Positions 45,790 to 58,829 of a stretch of 64,000 nucleotides of DNA are shown here, piece by piece. How positions within the stretch are numbered: the stretch's first letter is position 1; every line of letters begins with the position of its first letter. The DNA is taken from contig JABACO010000006.1 in assembly GCA_013339895.1 (NCBI GenBank), forward strand, positions 6,584,087-6,648,086, in the 5' to 3' direction. The position numbers were made by a program, and so were the translations under genes. A model generated the notes under the pieces. It had not been told where the DNA came from, ran no database searches, and worked only from the letters and a program-made list of their open reading frames with translations. The DNA is from Ephydatia muelleri (taxonomy: Eukaryota > Porifera > Demospongiae > Spongillida > Spongillidae).

Positions 45790-47487
45790 ATGCGTTCAAT
45801 GAGAGCAGACAGCCGTGGGAAGAAAGGAGGGATAAACATATATGACGAACTGAAAGTTTAGGAACTACGACAAGAGCTAAAAAGCAGACATATTGAGACA
45901 AGGGGTTTAAACAGGGATGAGATGGACAGCCTATTGAAGTCACTGCGCATGGGAACAAAAAATTTACCTGCTCTATTACAGCCTCACCCAACATCACTAC
46001 TGAATGAACTCCAACTGAGTAACTACGAAATATCGCCAACTGAGCCTCTACATGACATCAAATCACATTTTGCTAACATTTTCGAAGAAGCCGAAAGCTA
46101 TTTGCAAGATGACGTATTGGATGAGTTTAAGAAGCTAAGGGATAGAGTGTTATGCAAGAGTACTCTTCGGTGCTCTGATTACCGGAAGGCAATGGTGATA
46201 CTGTACAACACATTCAGGGAAAAAAACATCGACCAAACATTTAAAGACATCCTAAGGACAGCAGTGGATCTAAATCATCTTGTGTACAGCCGTGACTACG
46301 ACAGAACCCCTAAAACAGCACTAGCATTACACAATACTTCTTTCATACATGGCATGCTATGCATTAATGCATTTTCAAGGACAGGAAACACAAAAACATT
46401 TGGTCGCTACTTCCACTCATTAACAACACATTCAGCTATACTGTATCGTATAGTAAGCCTCTTCTCTCAACACAGAAGATGAGAGGAACGCATGTTTGGA
46501 CAAGCAAAGTCCATTACAAAGTCTACATCAAACAACCATCCTAACCATGTTATTGAAAATATCATACAGCGTGTTCAAAGTGAAGGTGAGTGTGAATACA
46601 AAGGGCAAAACAAAAGAGAAGAAAGTGAAATTCATAAACTGTCAGCAGCACTTGGCAGGAGAAAAAACACAATCTTTAGTACTACTTTTATGGATGAACA
46701 AGCTTTACAATACCAAGCTCACCTTTGAGAGAATTGGTGACTTCTTATTGCCTGGTGAGGGAGTATGGTGGAAGCGTGTTCCTCAAGGGGTCGAATTTCT
46801 GGATGGGGATGATGATGACCTAGGAATGAAGGACCAAACCTAATGCATTACCGATCAACATTAGTGGCTGATGTTGATCTGTATTTACAACAGCGATGAG
46901 AAGAGTGCATTTTGAAAAACGCCATTCTTCCAGTACACAACATTTCCCATTACATGCCACCTGATATCAGTGTTTATGAAGAAATGGTTGATAACCCAGA
47001 GAAGACCACAGACACACAGACATGTTCACATTCCGAAGCGATCACATCATCATCCAGCAGCACTGCAGTAGCATTCAATAACGATGACACCACAGAAGCA
47101 TTAGAAAGTACACGTACAGAGGTCCAGTGTGACAACTATCACCAAAGAACACCATGCGCGGAACTAAATACACAAGTATCTACAACTTCCAAAAAGGTTT
47201 CTAAACCAAATATGGGTGAGAAGTATCTAACTGCCCTAGAAAGGGCATTAAGGCTACTATTACCACATTCAGCAGCATTAGAACGCTTTGACAAACTACG
47301 GTTTACGATGAAAAACGTACAGGAGAACGGTAAATACAAGGCTTGTAACAGAATGGAGTATGATAAGCTCAGCAAACATTTCATGGAGTTGGTCAAAGCA
47401 CTTGTTCATTCAAATGACCACAGTAATGACCACTTCAAAAGGATAGGAAAGAAACTTCTAATGCATGAATGGAAGTGTGTATTATAA
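45790..47487 (+). pseudogene. Large element-type gene with SAP-like motif, C-terminal half
   Basis: After GKKGGINIYDELKV and an in-frame TAG, the reading ELRQELKSRHIETRGLNRDE is a second SAP-like helix pair. It is followed by NLPALLQPHPTSLLNELQL and EPLHDIKSHFANIFEEAESY, the order expected after the 41.9-kb segment. Further blocks are LRCSDYRKAMVILYN, RTPKTALALHNTSFIHG, TKTFGRYFHSLTTHSAILYR, then after a shift ERMFGQAKSITKSTSNNHP and, in another frame, QAHLERIGDFLLPGEGVWWK. A serine/threonine-rich tail and a last open segment end at 47487. I read this as the second half of the gene at 40-41.9 kb, separated from it by the N-RAG-TP-like element. At least one stop and two shifts are present. Confidence 0.6.
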
Positions 47488-47574
47488 TGCAACTGTATCC
47501 TACTATGTGTATACCTGCTCATTTGATTTTATGTACAAGTGATGTTTACATCTTATCTGTAATTGTGAAATAGT

Positions 47575-47770
47575 CAATACATGTACTGATTTACACAGGA
47601 CAAATACCACAATGAAAAACAACACTTCTGCACAATCTGCATGGACAGCATGATTGTGATTCCTCGCGGGGATGCATGGCATTCAGTGAAAGCCTGTCTT
47701 GTGTCGCCGTCTTCCATGCAGCTACAAGAACGGCATCCGTTTACACTTTTTTTAATTAATGTTGCATCGT
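47575..47770 (-). pseudogene. Possible H2C2 integrase fragment
   Basis: On the minus strand KKSVNGCRSCSCMEDGD, then AFTECHASPRG and NHNH, resemble the H2C2 zinc-binding entry of a Ginger-type integrase (compare 34208-34462). It is short and isolated, and I am not sure of it. Confidence 0.25.
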
Positions 47771-48124
47771 ACATGGATTCAAAAACCTTTCGACCTCTTT
47801 CGAATTATATATATATATACATCTTAGGCCATCCGTAGCATGTGAAGGATTACTAGGTCAACTTCAGGCCTCCTCCGCATTGGCTTGCGCCGCCGACGAA
47901 TGATGGCCTACCGAGGTATAACTTCAACGTAAAATAACGCGTCAATCAAAGAACAAACACTGAACTCGTATATACAGCTATTTATAGGGTCTCATAAGCA
48001 TCACGTGTAGTAGGTCCACGACGTCATGCATCTACATTCACACATAATTATAAGTCACTGAGAGATCCCACGATCCCTCACATGCACTATCTAGTGCAAG
48101 TGAACTGGCGTATAAATAAGTGCA
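47771..48124. other. No gene seen
   Basis: Non-coding sequence with a short TA run at about 47805-47818. Confidence 0.5.
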
Positions 48125-48228
48125 TCAGGGATTTCGGTCCGTGTGGGGGACTCAGTTCCCAGTTCCCTAGGAAAGTGTGTCCGGGATAATTGATTTTGTG
48201 CATGCACATACATCCAGGGATTTCGGTC

Positions 48229-48264
<36 letters not shown>
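48125..48264. repeat. GGGATTTCGGTCC repeat with CCTAGG and a 34-base G run
   Basis: CAGGGATTTCGGTCC occurs at about 48125 and 48212. Between them lies CAGTTCCCTAGGAAA. A run of 34 G fills 48231-48264. Related to the CCTAGG clusters elsewhere. Confidence 0.7.
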
Positions 48265-48265
<1 letters not shown>

Positions 48266-48281
48266 GTGGGTGGGGGTCGCG

Positions 48282-49385
48282 TATTCTCGCCGGCAACGTG
48301 GAAGCATGACTCTGCTGTAACATTAATTGGCTTCACCAGCGAAAGAGTGTAATGATTCCCACCCCCTCCCCCCCTTGGTGCAATATTTATTTGTATTTCC
48401 CTATTGCTCACATGCATTTCCTCACAATGTTAGAATTTAAGTCGTGTTTCCGTCCACCAATCGTCATAACGCAATACTCAAGCTCTATCAGTTACATGCA
48501 AGAATACATGCAGGGAACAAACTACAGAACGCTGAAAGGATTAGCACTGGTCGCAGTATTTATGGTCATCTCCGCCGATGCAAGTAAGGCCATGCAAATT
48601 CTAAATATACGATGTTGTCATTTAGCTATAAGAATAATTCGTTTTGTCAATTCCCTTTAGTGAAAAGGAGACCATTACCAATTAGTAAGCGTACAGAGTC
48701 AAAATGAATATTGTAACGACCGAAGCTTCTACGTTCAAAATCTCAGCAATCGCGTTACAGTTTGAAAATCACGCTCAGCAGGAAGCCTCCATCGAAGAAG
48801 TTTCACTTAAAATGGGATCGTTTTGGGGTGAACAGTTGGATCAACATCTGGCCGGTAACGATAGCTCCACCTATGGACAGGTCAGTCATTGAATATCGGC
48901 CGTAGACAGACACTTATAAGTGATTGTCTACGGCCGATATTTAACTATCACATGTACACGTCTTTAATGTATGTAAAAGATTGTAGGATCATACACAGGA
49001 ATTGAAGGCAGTTTTAAGGTGATATACCGTTCCGGTGAAATATTTCTCGTGAATGCAGTATTCGGAAGAGGGGCGAACAGCTGCACTGTAACCCAAATCC
49101 ATGATGGTACTGGACTCATCGAGATGAAGTCTACATCGAAGGTGCAGGGACGTGTCATGACCTGCTCTTTGAGAAGCTTCAACAGATATTAATACAAGTG
49201 ATGACTGTAAATGCATTCTTTAGTATGTACAGCATACTGATACAAATAAATATTGGACCAAACGGGGGGGGGGGGGGGGGGGGGGGGAAATCATAAACTC
49301 TTTCGCTGGTGAAGCCAATTAATGTTACATGCAGCAGAGCCCTCCTAGTCGTGCTTCCACGTTGCCGGTGAGCATACGATTCCCC
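48282..49385. other. Inverted repeats of about 85-95 bp bracketing a secreted-family gene
   Basis: 48282-48358 (CCGGCAACGTGGAAGCA through TAACATTAATTGGCTTCACC and AGCGAAAGAGT) is repeated in inverse at about 49289-49372, with two short insertions in the right arm. G or C runs border the arms on each side (48231-48264, 48360-48375, 49264-49287, 49379-49392). The gene at 48496-49192 lies wholly between the arms. Confidence 0.7.
48496..49192 (+). CDS. Small secreted beta-rich protein, family copy 3, intact
   Basis: Four exons join in phase: 48496-48583 (a second ATG at 48508), 48661-48684, 48747-48880 and 48980-49192, giving 148 or 152 residues. Exon 1 has a signal-peptide core (LALVAVFMVISADA). 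The 24-nt microexon encodes MKRRPLPI with split codons; the KRR is a possible processing site absent from the copies at 14.5 and 56.6 kb. Exon 3 has MGSFWGEQLDQHLAGND. Exon 4 has GSFKVIYRSGEIFLVNAVFG, NSCTVTQIHDGTGLIEMKS and RVMTCSLRSF, with the two family cysteines. The intron before exon 4 contains a hairpin (ATATCGGCCGTAGACA and its inverse, 48887-48940). I do not recognise the family; small size, secretion and beta-type alternation are all the sequence shows. Confidence 0.7.
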
Positions 49386-50860
49386 CCTCCCCCGAAACCG
49401 AAATCATTGTATTGTTTGCTTAATCAAGTACTGCATTTTGGTTCAATGCCGACCCAGAAAGCGTGCATGCATGCATCACTGAGCAACGTATACGTCGAGG
49501 TCTGCCGCTCTCACGTGATGGAGTATCTCAGAAATGGGCAACGATTCTTTTTGGAGCTCTTTCCATAAAACGCTGGCTTACACACACAAAAAAAGCCCTT
49601 TACTCTTCGCTAGCTTCACTTCTCTTGACTGAAGCGAGCGCAAGAGTGAAGGGCACTCTTTGCTAGCTTCACTCTTTAGCAAAAGAGTGAGGATCAATCT
49701 CTGAAGAGTGACGTTCATTCCGTGGAGTTTAGTGACAAACTATTGATTGAATTTAATGATAAAAAGGGGTGTCTGATGATATTATATAGTGACGCTAGTG
49801 CAGGAGTGATGATACTTATTGTTGAATGCATGTATCAGACTCACTTGTTTACTTTGTATCTTTTACCGACGCATTGCATGATTTCGTAACCATAAATGAT
49901 TTCTATCACACGTCGGTAAAAGATACTAAATAAGCATTGCATGACTCGAAGGTCCCTTCACTCAGCTATTACCAGTTGTCCCAATGAACGAAATGATTAC
50001 CGACCGAATTAACTCTTCTGTGGGCAGCAGTACAATATTGTGCCGCAGCTATTGTACAAAAGCCACTTTGTTTCCTAAATTGTAAACGTTTATTGCAGTC
50101 AACAACACAATGTTCAGAGGAAAAGTTTTTTGCATGTCAAATTCGCGGTGTTGTTTACAAAGAACGTTTTACTGTAACGCGGAAACACTTCACCGCAAAT
50201 AATTGGTTTCGCCCACGAGAGAGTTAATTAGCCGATTGTATGTTCTGTTTATTAATTAACGGATGGTGTTTGAGCTACACATACAAGAAAAGAATAAAGC
50301 GAAAGGTGTGTTGGCAAGTTACGTTCTGTTATTTGTGTACACTACCTGGCGTATTTTCATGCTATCGTTTGGTCGGGATCGCTGGTTTTGTACTATCGAA
50401 CATCAACTGGACTGGGAACGAGGGAACGTACGTCCGACGTTCCCAGTCCAGTTGCAAAGTCGAGACTAGGTTTTGTATCGGTCGCCCCCTCGTGTATAAA
50501 ATACGGTATACGCAATGTAGCATTACTTTGGCAGAGATGCAAAGCTCTGTTTCTTCAGTCGGAGTACAAAGTAAGGGGTCCTTTATGTTTCTTGGAATAA
50601 AAAATATCGTAGTTTTCAGCTAGGGTTTGAAAAATGATGACAGCAGTTAACTAAGTTCTAATTATAGCGCACATTCAATTTCTACCTGCATACATACCTA
50701 GCTGGGGTGTTGGAGGTGGTTTGTTGTGTGTAGGTTGTTGGAGGATTATATGAGTGTTGGGAATGTACTAGGATTATAGGTGGTGTCCGGTGTCAGGGTT
50801 GGATGTAGGGTCTTATACTACACACTGTCTAAAATAGTCTATGAACACCACTATTCATGA
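49386..50860. repeat. Spacer shared with the other secreted-family loci
   Basis: 49594-49740 matches about 54855-54990 (GCTAGCTTCACTTCTC and GATCAATCTCTGAAGAGTGA). 49850-50000 matches 54380-54550. 50230-50860 matches about 55145-55700. So this copy arose from the same ancestral unit, with rearrangement. Short open frames here are not kept in the other copies. Confidence 0.6.
50404..50454. repeat. Perfect 17-bp-arm hairpin
   Basis: CAACTGGACTGGGAACG (50404-50420) and its reverse complement (50438-50454) enclose 17 nt containing ACGTACGT. The copy at about 55270 has no such hairpin, so it is an insertion. Confidence 0.8.
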
Positions 50861-51047
50861 CCAGTGCTTGTACAGTGACTAATAGATTAAGCATTTTTGA
50901 AAAATGGGGATTGCACTTATTTAGTAGGCCTCATCTCATTATGGCTAAGCCTATTTGATAGCTCACACCCTGCCAGATATGGTTTAAAACCTTATTGCTG
51001 TGAGATAAAACATTGTGGCAGTATAAAGTGGTAAAGTTCAAAGTAAA

Positions 51048-51543
51048 TTGAGTGTGGGTGGTACTGTTGTACACTTGTCGTTGGGTACATCGCAAAAAAA
51101 AAACTCAAAAAAACAAGGAATGGTTGCTGAAGTAACTGGCATTGGTCATAAAAGAAAATTTAAGGTAAAATGGAGTGACGGCATGCAAAAAGAAGAGACA
51201 GCGCGAGGGTTAGCAATACCTGGTTCTGCGAAGGCTAATGAAGGGGTAAGAAAGCGAAAGAGACGTGATGGCTCCAAACGAGTCTGAATTGAGGAAGAGC
51301 AAAAGGGGGACTATAGTGAAGGTGAAAACACTGAAAAAGATAGTGGGTAAGTATTTACATTTAAAACAGCATATAATGTTCCTCTTCAGCTCAATTTGCA
51401 TTGTGCATAGGGATGAAAACAGCTCTACTGGTATTGAAGAGGATGATGGGGGAAATTCAGCACAGGCTTGTGTCGCTGTAGAGACAAAGGATGTAGCAAA
51501 AACTCATTATGCTACTGTGTTGGATGTTCCAATAATTATATAG
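51048..51543 (+). CDS. Tudor/chromo-like domain fragment, probably from an element
   Basis: The first open stretch (51048-51287) reads GTVVHLSLGTSQKKNSKKQG, MVAEVTGIGHKRKFKVKWSD and ends in a basic RKRKRRDGSKRV. It alternates hydrophobic and charged residues like a small SH3-type barrel such as a Tudor or chromo-like domain. A second frame (51265-51543) continues with a basic then acidic segment (TGIEEDDGGN) and stops. No catalytic part follows. It may be a remnant of a PiggyBac-like or similar gene; that is a guess. Confidence 0.35.
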
Positions 51544-51874
51544 TTCCCTATTGCGAACCTTGTACTGGCAGAGGATGTATGAAATGAATGATGCTGAATA
51601 ATTATTACTAGTATTAATGAGCGCAATTGTCTGCACAGATTATATTAGTTATTGATTATTTTATTATAGTATGGTCGTTGTGTATTTGTTGCATGTAATG
51701 TTATCTGAGCAATAAATGCAATTAACTATTCAATTAAAAATATATGTGTAATTATTGAATTTAAATAATCATTAATGTTAACTGGTTTCATGAGAATCGA
51801 GTACTTTTTATGTCTATTTTATTGAACTCAGATTTTGGAATATTAGTCGGAAAAGCCATGTTTCTCAAAATAGA
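51544..51874. other. No gene seen
   Basis: Very AT-rich spacer leading into duplicated block B. Confidence 0.5.
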
Positions 51875-52036
51875 TCTTTTCTGTAACCGCTGTATTTGGA
51901 GGTGGAATAATAAACAGGTGCATTGTAGTCAAGCAACAAGATGGTACAGGTCACGTGGCGATGGAAGCTCAATCCCAAGTGCAGGGGCGGCCCGGGCAGG
52001 TCATGACGTGTTCATTGAATAATATGCCATGGAAAG
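51875..52036 (+). pseudogene. Secreted-family last-exon fragment
   Basis: The frame reads FSVTAVFGGGIINRCIVVKQ, GTGHVAMEAQSQVQGR and VMTCSLNNMPWKV, then stops at 52036. It keeps both family cysteines but has an extra PGQ before VMTC. The signal exon and the 134-nt exon are missing upstream. The downstream sequence equals the extended tail of the gene at 9805-10719, but a short deletion puts it out of frame. Confidence 0.65.
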
Positions 52037-52894
52037 TATAAATTCCACACAGAGTGAGCTCAATACTCCAAGTGGAAGGGAGAATGCTACACGGAGAGGT
52101 GATAGCTGCGCTAACAATCAAGATCCTCTCTTTTTTTTCATGTTGTGCACTGTATTCTATTTGTATGCTCAATTCTGAATTCGGGTCCATTCTACTTCAA
52201 GAACTGTGATGAATAGACATAATGTATGTAGATGTCATTTCCCAGATGACCGAACTTACATGTATGTATTTTAAAGAGTGAACATTTTAACGGCGAACAG
52301 AATGTCGCTATTGAAAATACTTTAATTGCATGCTATAATGTTTACACTTGATCATATATGGCATGTGCTCGTGTACATGTGCATGTGAGTAAGCAAAACA
52401 TAAATACATTGCACGCAGTAAGGATGTGAGTGTGTGGGTGGTACCACACATGCATGTATTAGATGTGAAGTCATATATGTGTTGATTGGATAGAATTCAT
52501 TCAAAAGTATATGTGCATTAGTTAGTCCATGATTTTGTAAACAAACATCTGCCTATTGCAGTCTTGGGCAAAGCCTCAGGAGCGTAGCTTTTCTACTGAT
52601 ATGAATCTTACTTGGCAAAGGGGGAGTATATCCCTTCCTCTGAATCCGCCACTGCAGCCTGAAAAAGAAAGCAGTGCATAAGTATGCTGCATGGGGCAAT
52701 CAAAAGTAAAGATGCACCTGTAGATGAATGTACTTGTTTTGAAATGTACACTGAAGAGATGGCTGTATGTGTTTCCACTGAGGTGTTTTGGGGCATATTT
52801 TCTTAGTGGTGTACCAATGCTTTAAATTTTACTTAGTGAAGTGGTAGCCTGCTCACAATGAATTTGAATATATGAAATAAAAGCCATGAGTACA

Positions 52895-54143
<1,249 letters not shown>

Positions 54144-56406
54144 GGCATTTGGTGTGATGCCTGGTTGTCACCCTGGTTTCTGTGGGTTGGCTCTTCTCAG
54201 TGGAGCCAGTCTTGAGTGAATGGGTACCAGCCTTGAGTGTATGGATTCCTGTGTGGTAAAATATGAGTGTGTACCTTATACATGCTCATTTTTTACCACA
54301 CACGAACCCATACACTCAAGGCTGGCACCCTTGATATTATCAAGGGAGTATTTAGTGATTAAAAGGGGGTCGCCCATGTTTACTTTGTATCTCTTACCGA
54401 CGCATTGATTTCACAACCATAATATTTCTATCACACGTCGGAAAAAGATAAAAAATAAACGTTGACTCAAAGATCACTTCACTGAATCAAGTAGTGCTCG
54501 GCTATACCAGTTGTCCCAATGAACGGAATGATGACCGGCCTAATTAATTATCCGCAATTACGTAAGCTCTGCTATATATGTAGTGTTATTACTATATCGC
54601 TGAAAGTGTTTGTGAACGACTAGGCAACATGAGATCATTTTCACCATTGCGCGGGCTAAGCCATTGTGCACAATAAGTGTTTGCTGCGTTTCCGCGTTGC
54701 GGGAAAACATTCTTTGTAAACAATTCGACAAGCAAAACAAAACCCTTTCCTCTGAACAATGTGTTGTTGGCTACATGTAGAAATGTTCACGGTTTTGACC
54801 AACCGTCAAAATGGTTTTTGTATAGCGGCGCACACTGTAAACAAAAAGGGTGCCCTCACACTTCCCTAGCTTCACTTCTCTGGAGTGAAGCGAGCACAAG
54901 AGTGTAGGGCACTCTTTGCTAGTTTCACTTATTTGAGAATAAGGATAAGGATCAATCTCTGAAGAGTGACGTTCATTCTGTGGAATTTAGTGACAAACGA
55001 TTGATTGAATTTAGTGATAGAAAAGGGGTGTCTGATGACACTATATAGTGTAGTAGTAATGAGCTATACCAGTTGTCCCAATGAACGAAATATTTATTTA
55101 CCGGCCGAATAAATTATCCGCAATTACGTATGTACATAGCCTCTAGGTCCTGTTTAGTAACGGATGGTGTTTGAGCTACATACAGGAGAAGAATAAAGCG
55201 AAATGTGTGTCTGCAAGTTACATTCTATCATTTGTGTACACTCCCCGGCATATTTTCCTGCTATTGTTTGGTCGCGATAGCTGGTTTTGTATCGGTCGCG
55301 CTCATGTATAACATACGGTAGGCAGTGTGATGAAACCAGCACTACTTTGGCAAAGACGCAAAGCTCTGTTTCTTCAGTCGGAGTACAAAGTAGGGGGTCC
55401 TTTATTATGTTTCTTTGTAATAAAAATGTCGTTTTATCCTGCTAGTGTTTGAAAAACCATGACAACAGTTAACTCAATTCGAAGATAGTTTTACATAATT
55501 ATAGCGCGCATCCAATTTCTAGCGATTCTACCTGCATACGTATCTAGCTGGGATGTTGGTAGTGGTGTGTAGGGTGTGTAGGTTGTTGGTGGATTATATG
55601 AGTGTTAGATGTGTACTAGGATTGTCGGGTGTCAGAGTAGGAGGTATTATGTAAGGTCTTATACTGCACACTGTCTAATACAGTCTATGACGACCACTAT
55701 TGTGCTGGCAAGTTGCGAATCAGTTGGCCGGGATACAGATATGCAGACCTTTTCCAAATACAATATACGCAGCCGTACTATTATGATGCTATATTTCTAT
55801 TCTATAATGAACGAGAGAGAGTTTCCATACCTTCGTGCAGACTGGTTCCCACTCCATAATGTCAATCACATATTAACTTGACCAAATGAAAGGAATTATT
55901 TTCATCAATGCGGTGCCTTATCCGTCAGAAATTGTTTAACTTGAATAATCCAATGTATATAGAAGTCCGCAAGTTGAGTTCATCAAATCGTGCTATCTTC
56001 AAGAGACAGCAAAGGGGAAAAATATTGAAGTCGCTGATATTATGTACTAGTGCACAGTTTACCGGATTGCTTTGGCGATGAATTGGAACAACGTTACGTT
56101 GACCCTGCCACAGATGTCGGCCTAAAGAAATTGCTTATAGGGGCACTGGGCTAATGTATAAGATGGCAGCCCAGTTCTAGAGATAGACCAAGAAGGAAAG
56201 CATTATTTAACTACAATAGAAATGCATGTACGATCACGAATGGCTTCCACGTTGTAAGAATACGCTATTTGCAAACAGTTCTCACGAATTTGATTTCTTA
56301 AACATAATGAGACCTCTGTTAACGGAACATCTTTCCTTGAAACAGACAAGACAGGGAATGCAGCATTGTTTTCTATTTTCTCAATAATATTTTCTCATTG
56401 TGCTAG
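54144..56406. other. Upstream region of the secreted-family gene at 56492; no gene seen
   Basis: Contains the hairpins at about 54225-54330 and 54384-54455 and spacer shared with 13.0-14.3 and 49.6-50.8 kb. No conserved reading frame. Confidence 0.55.
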
Positions 56407-56413
56407 TATTTAA
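56407..56413 (+). promoter_or_regulatory. TATA-like box of the secreted-family gene
   Basis: TATTTAA 79 nt before the end of the leader at 56492, with the same surroundings as at 14332. Confidence 0.45.
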
Positions 56414-56491
56414 GCCATGTAGTCCTCCACCACCATCACAAGGTAACATTCAAGCTCCATACAGCTACACGTGCAAGGAAAATAATCTAGA

Positions 56492-57145
56492 ATGCTGAAA
56501 GGACTAGCTCTGATCGCAGCTCTTATGGTCATCTCCGCCAACGCTGCTCGTGAAGCAGGTAAGCCCAATTCATGTTCTACGATGTTGCCATTTGAAGAAT
56601 ACCCCATTTTGCCAATTCCTTGTAGTGATGAGTGCACCATTACCAATTAGTAAGTCTTGAGTCACACCAGATATTCTTTTACGCTCAATTGCACGAAAAT
56701 CTTTTATTTCAGCAATTGCGTTTCAATTCAATAATAACGCTAAGCAGGGCGCCACCATCGAACTAATCTCACTAAAACCTGAGTCGTTTTGGGGGGAACA
56801 TCTGGAAGAGGATGTGGCCAGTAACGGTGGATTCACACAAGGACAGGTCAGGCATTGATTATCGGCAGTTGACAACTTCCTTCACTTGCATGCATGAACT
56901 ATCAACGTGTGCACTTCTTCAATGTATACAAACAGATTACTGGAGTATACACTGGAACCGGAGGGAGTTTTAGGGTGGTATACCTTTCTGGGGAGGTATT
57001 TCTTGTGACTGCATCATTCGGAGGAGGGGCGAACAGCTGCATTGTAGACAAGTACGGCTCTGGTACTGGACGCATAGCGATGAAGGCTACATCGAAGGTG
57101 CAGGGACGTCTCATGACTTGCACCTTGAACAGCTTCGATCCTTGA
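56492..57145 (+). CDS. Small secreted beta-rich protein, family copy 4, intact
   Basis: Four exons join in phase: 56492-56558, 56626-56649, 56713-56846 and 56936-57145, giving 144 residues. The signal peptide is LALIAALMVISANA with likely cleavage after ANA. The 24-nt microexon codes MSAPLPI. Exon 3 carries PESFWGEHLEEDVASNGG. Exon 4 carries GTGGSFRVVYLSGEVFLVTA, FGGGANSCIVDKYGSGTGR and RLMTCTLNSFDP, then TGA. It is the best-preserved reference for the family and shows what was lost in the copy at 14417 (95% or so identical by eye). Both cysteines sit in the last exon and could form one disulfide. A loose resemblance to spherulin-2A-type small secreted proteins crossed my mind but is untested. 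The function is unknown. Confidence 0.7.
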
Positions 57146-58017
57146 GCAGCTGTTTACGAAATGACAATCGCCGCATTATTGTAAATGCACTCTGTAGTGT
57201 CGTATAGGAATCAGTTTTGCTGAGCTATTCTTTAGAACATGCACTGCATGTTGCATGGATCAATGCCGACACGCATGCATGCATGCATCAACCCGTTGCA
57301 AGAGATTAACAGACGGGTGCCATACTCCTAAACCCAGACTTTTAATTACCAATTCTCATTTTCCCTTTTCCCTCCCATTCCCAAACCGATCGATCCTGAA
57401 CACCCAACGGCCCTCTCATTAACAAAAATACGACCAGAAACAAGCTAGGCCTGCATGCCAAACGTGCAGAGCATGCAATGCTCTAGGCACTGCGGAAATC
57501 TTTGTTAAATGCTCAAAGGATTATAATATTATTATCGTTAGAAAGTGGGGGAAAAAAAGCTGCTGTTAACAGTACTTAATGCGTCACCGTATAGCATATC
57601 TAATATTGAAGATATTTAGCGTCCAAGTGACAACTTTTTTTAGTACAGCGGTCAATGCTTAATCGCAATAAAAACTGTGACGGTTGAGGGCATAACCTTG
57701 TCATCATATCCAGAAATTCCAATACATCGAGAGGACGTCAATGCATTTTAAGTCGAAAATACTTTTCGATTGCATCAGTGGATAGAGAAAAATCAGAAGA
57801 TTGATATATATTTGCACTGAAAGGAAAAGTGCTATTTTGTCAAAGAAAAAGTAATTAGGACCTGCGGTCGCTGTCATTACGTAATGCAGTAAGTCATGCT
57901 TTGCGTCATGAACTAGTTAACTATAATGCTTGTGCACGAGATCTAGCTCAAATACACGCGCTTCAGCCTGTCTTTGATCAGCCAACACACGTTCAATCCT
58001 GGCCCGCTTCTACTAGT
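57146..58017. other. Downstream sequence of block B; no gene
   Basis: Matches 15134-15905. It includes GTGGGGG followed by seven A where block A has the 31-base G run. Confidence 0.6.
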
Positions 58018-58450
58018 AGCAATGCAGAGGCACACACAACTAGCAATGCAGAGGCACACACAACTAGCGATGCAGAGGCACACACAACTAGCAATGCAGG
58101 CACACACAACAACCAATGCAGAGGCACACAGAGCTAGCAATGTAGAGGCACACACAACTAGCAGTTCACTGGTGCACAAAATGCAGGGCAGAGACACACA
58201 GCTAGAATGCAGAGGCACACACCACACATCTTTCAAAGCACTGAGGCACAGCTAGCAATGCAGAGGCACACACAGCTAGCAATACAGAGGCACACACAAC
58301 TAGCAATGCAGAGGCACACACAACTAACAAAGCAGAGGCACAAGCATATAGCAATGCAGAGGCACACACAACTAGTACTGCAGAGGCACAAACAAGTAGC
58401 AATGCAGAGAGGCACACACAACTAGCAATGCAGGGGCACACACATCTATT
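58018..58450. repeat. 24-bp minisatellite (GCAATGCAGAGGCACACACA)
   Basis: About 17 imperfect copies of a 24-bp unit, GCAATGCAGAGGCACACACA plus ACTA. It begins exactly where the match to block A ends. Open frames over it (SNAEAHTT repeats) are repeat translations. Confidence 0.9.
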
Positions 58451-58829
58451 GTTACACACAGGCCAGTAACAATATAATTGCCTCGCCGGTTGTTAACTAG
58501 CTTTCGTATCGCTAGCATTATGTCGATACATGATTATCGATATTTGAGTGTCATTCTGGCGATATACGATATGCGACGCACCTATTATATAATGCTGCAT
58601 GCATATTAACTGGCAAAAATATTGCATGCGCATGCAGGCCTCGATTTCGGAAACGATCGACGAGTGTAAACATGCACAACTTTATTATTCCGCGTCATGC
58701 AGCTGTTGTAAGTAGACAGCGTACCAGTGCAATCAAATGATACCATTCTTTATATATTATGATTCAGAAGATGTCAGTGTCGAACTTTAATTTTGAGTTC
58801 CAAGTTTCCATTAAAACTTAAAAATCAGC
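58451..58829. other. No gene seen
   Basis: AT-rich, with several ATCGATA-type short palindromes. Confidence 0.45.

Noticed and set aside
57974-58459. Open frames with SNAEAHTT-type repeats on both strands
   Set aside because: They translate the 24-bp minisatellite in several frames; the equivalent place in block A has no frame.
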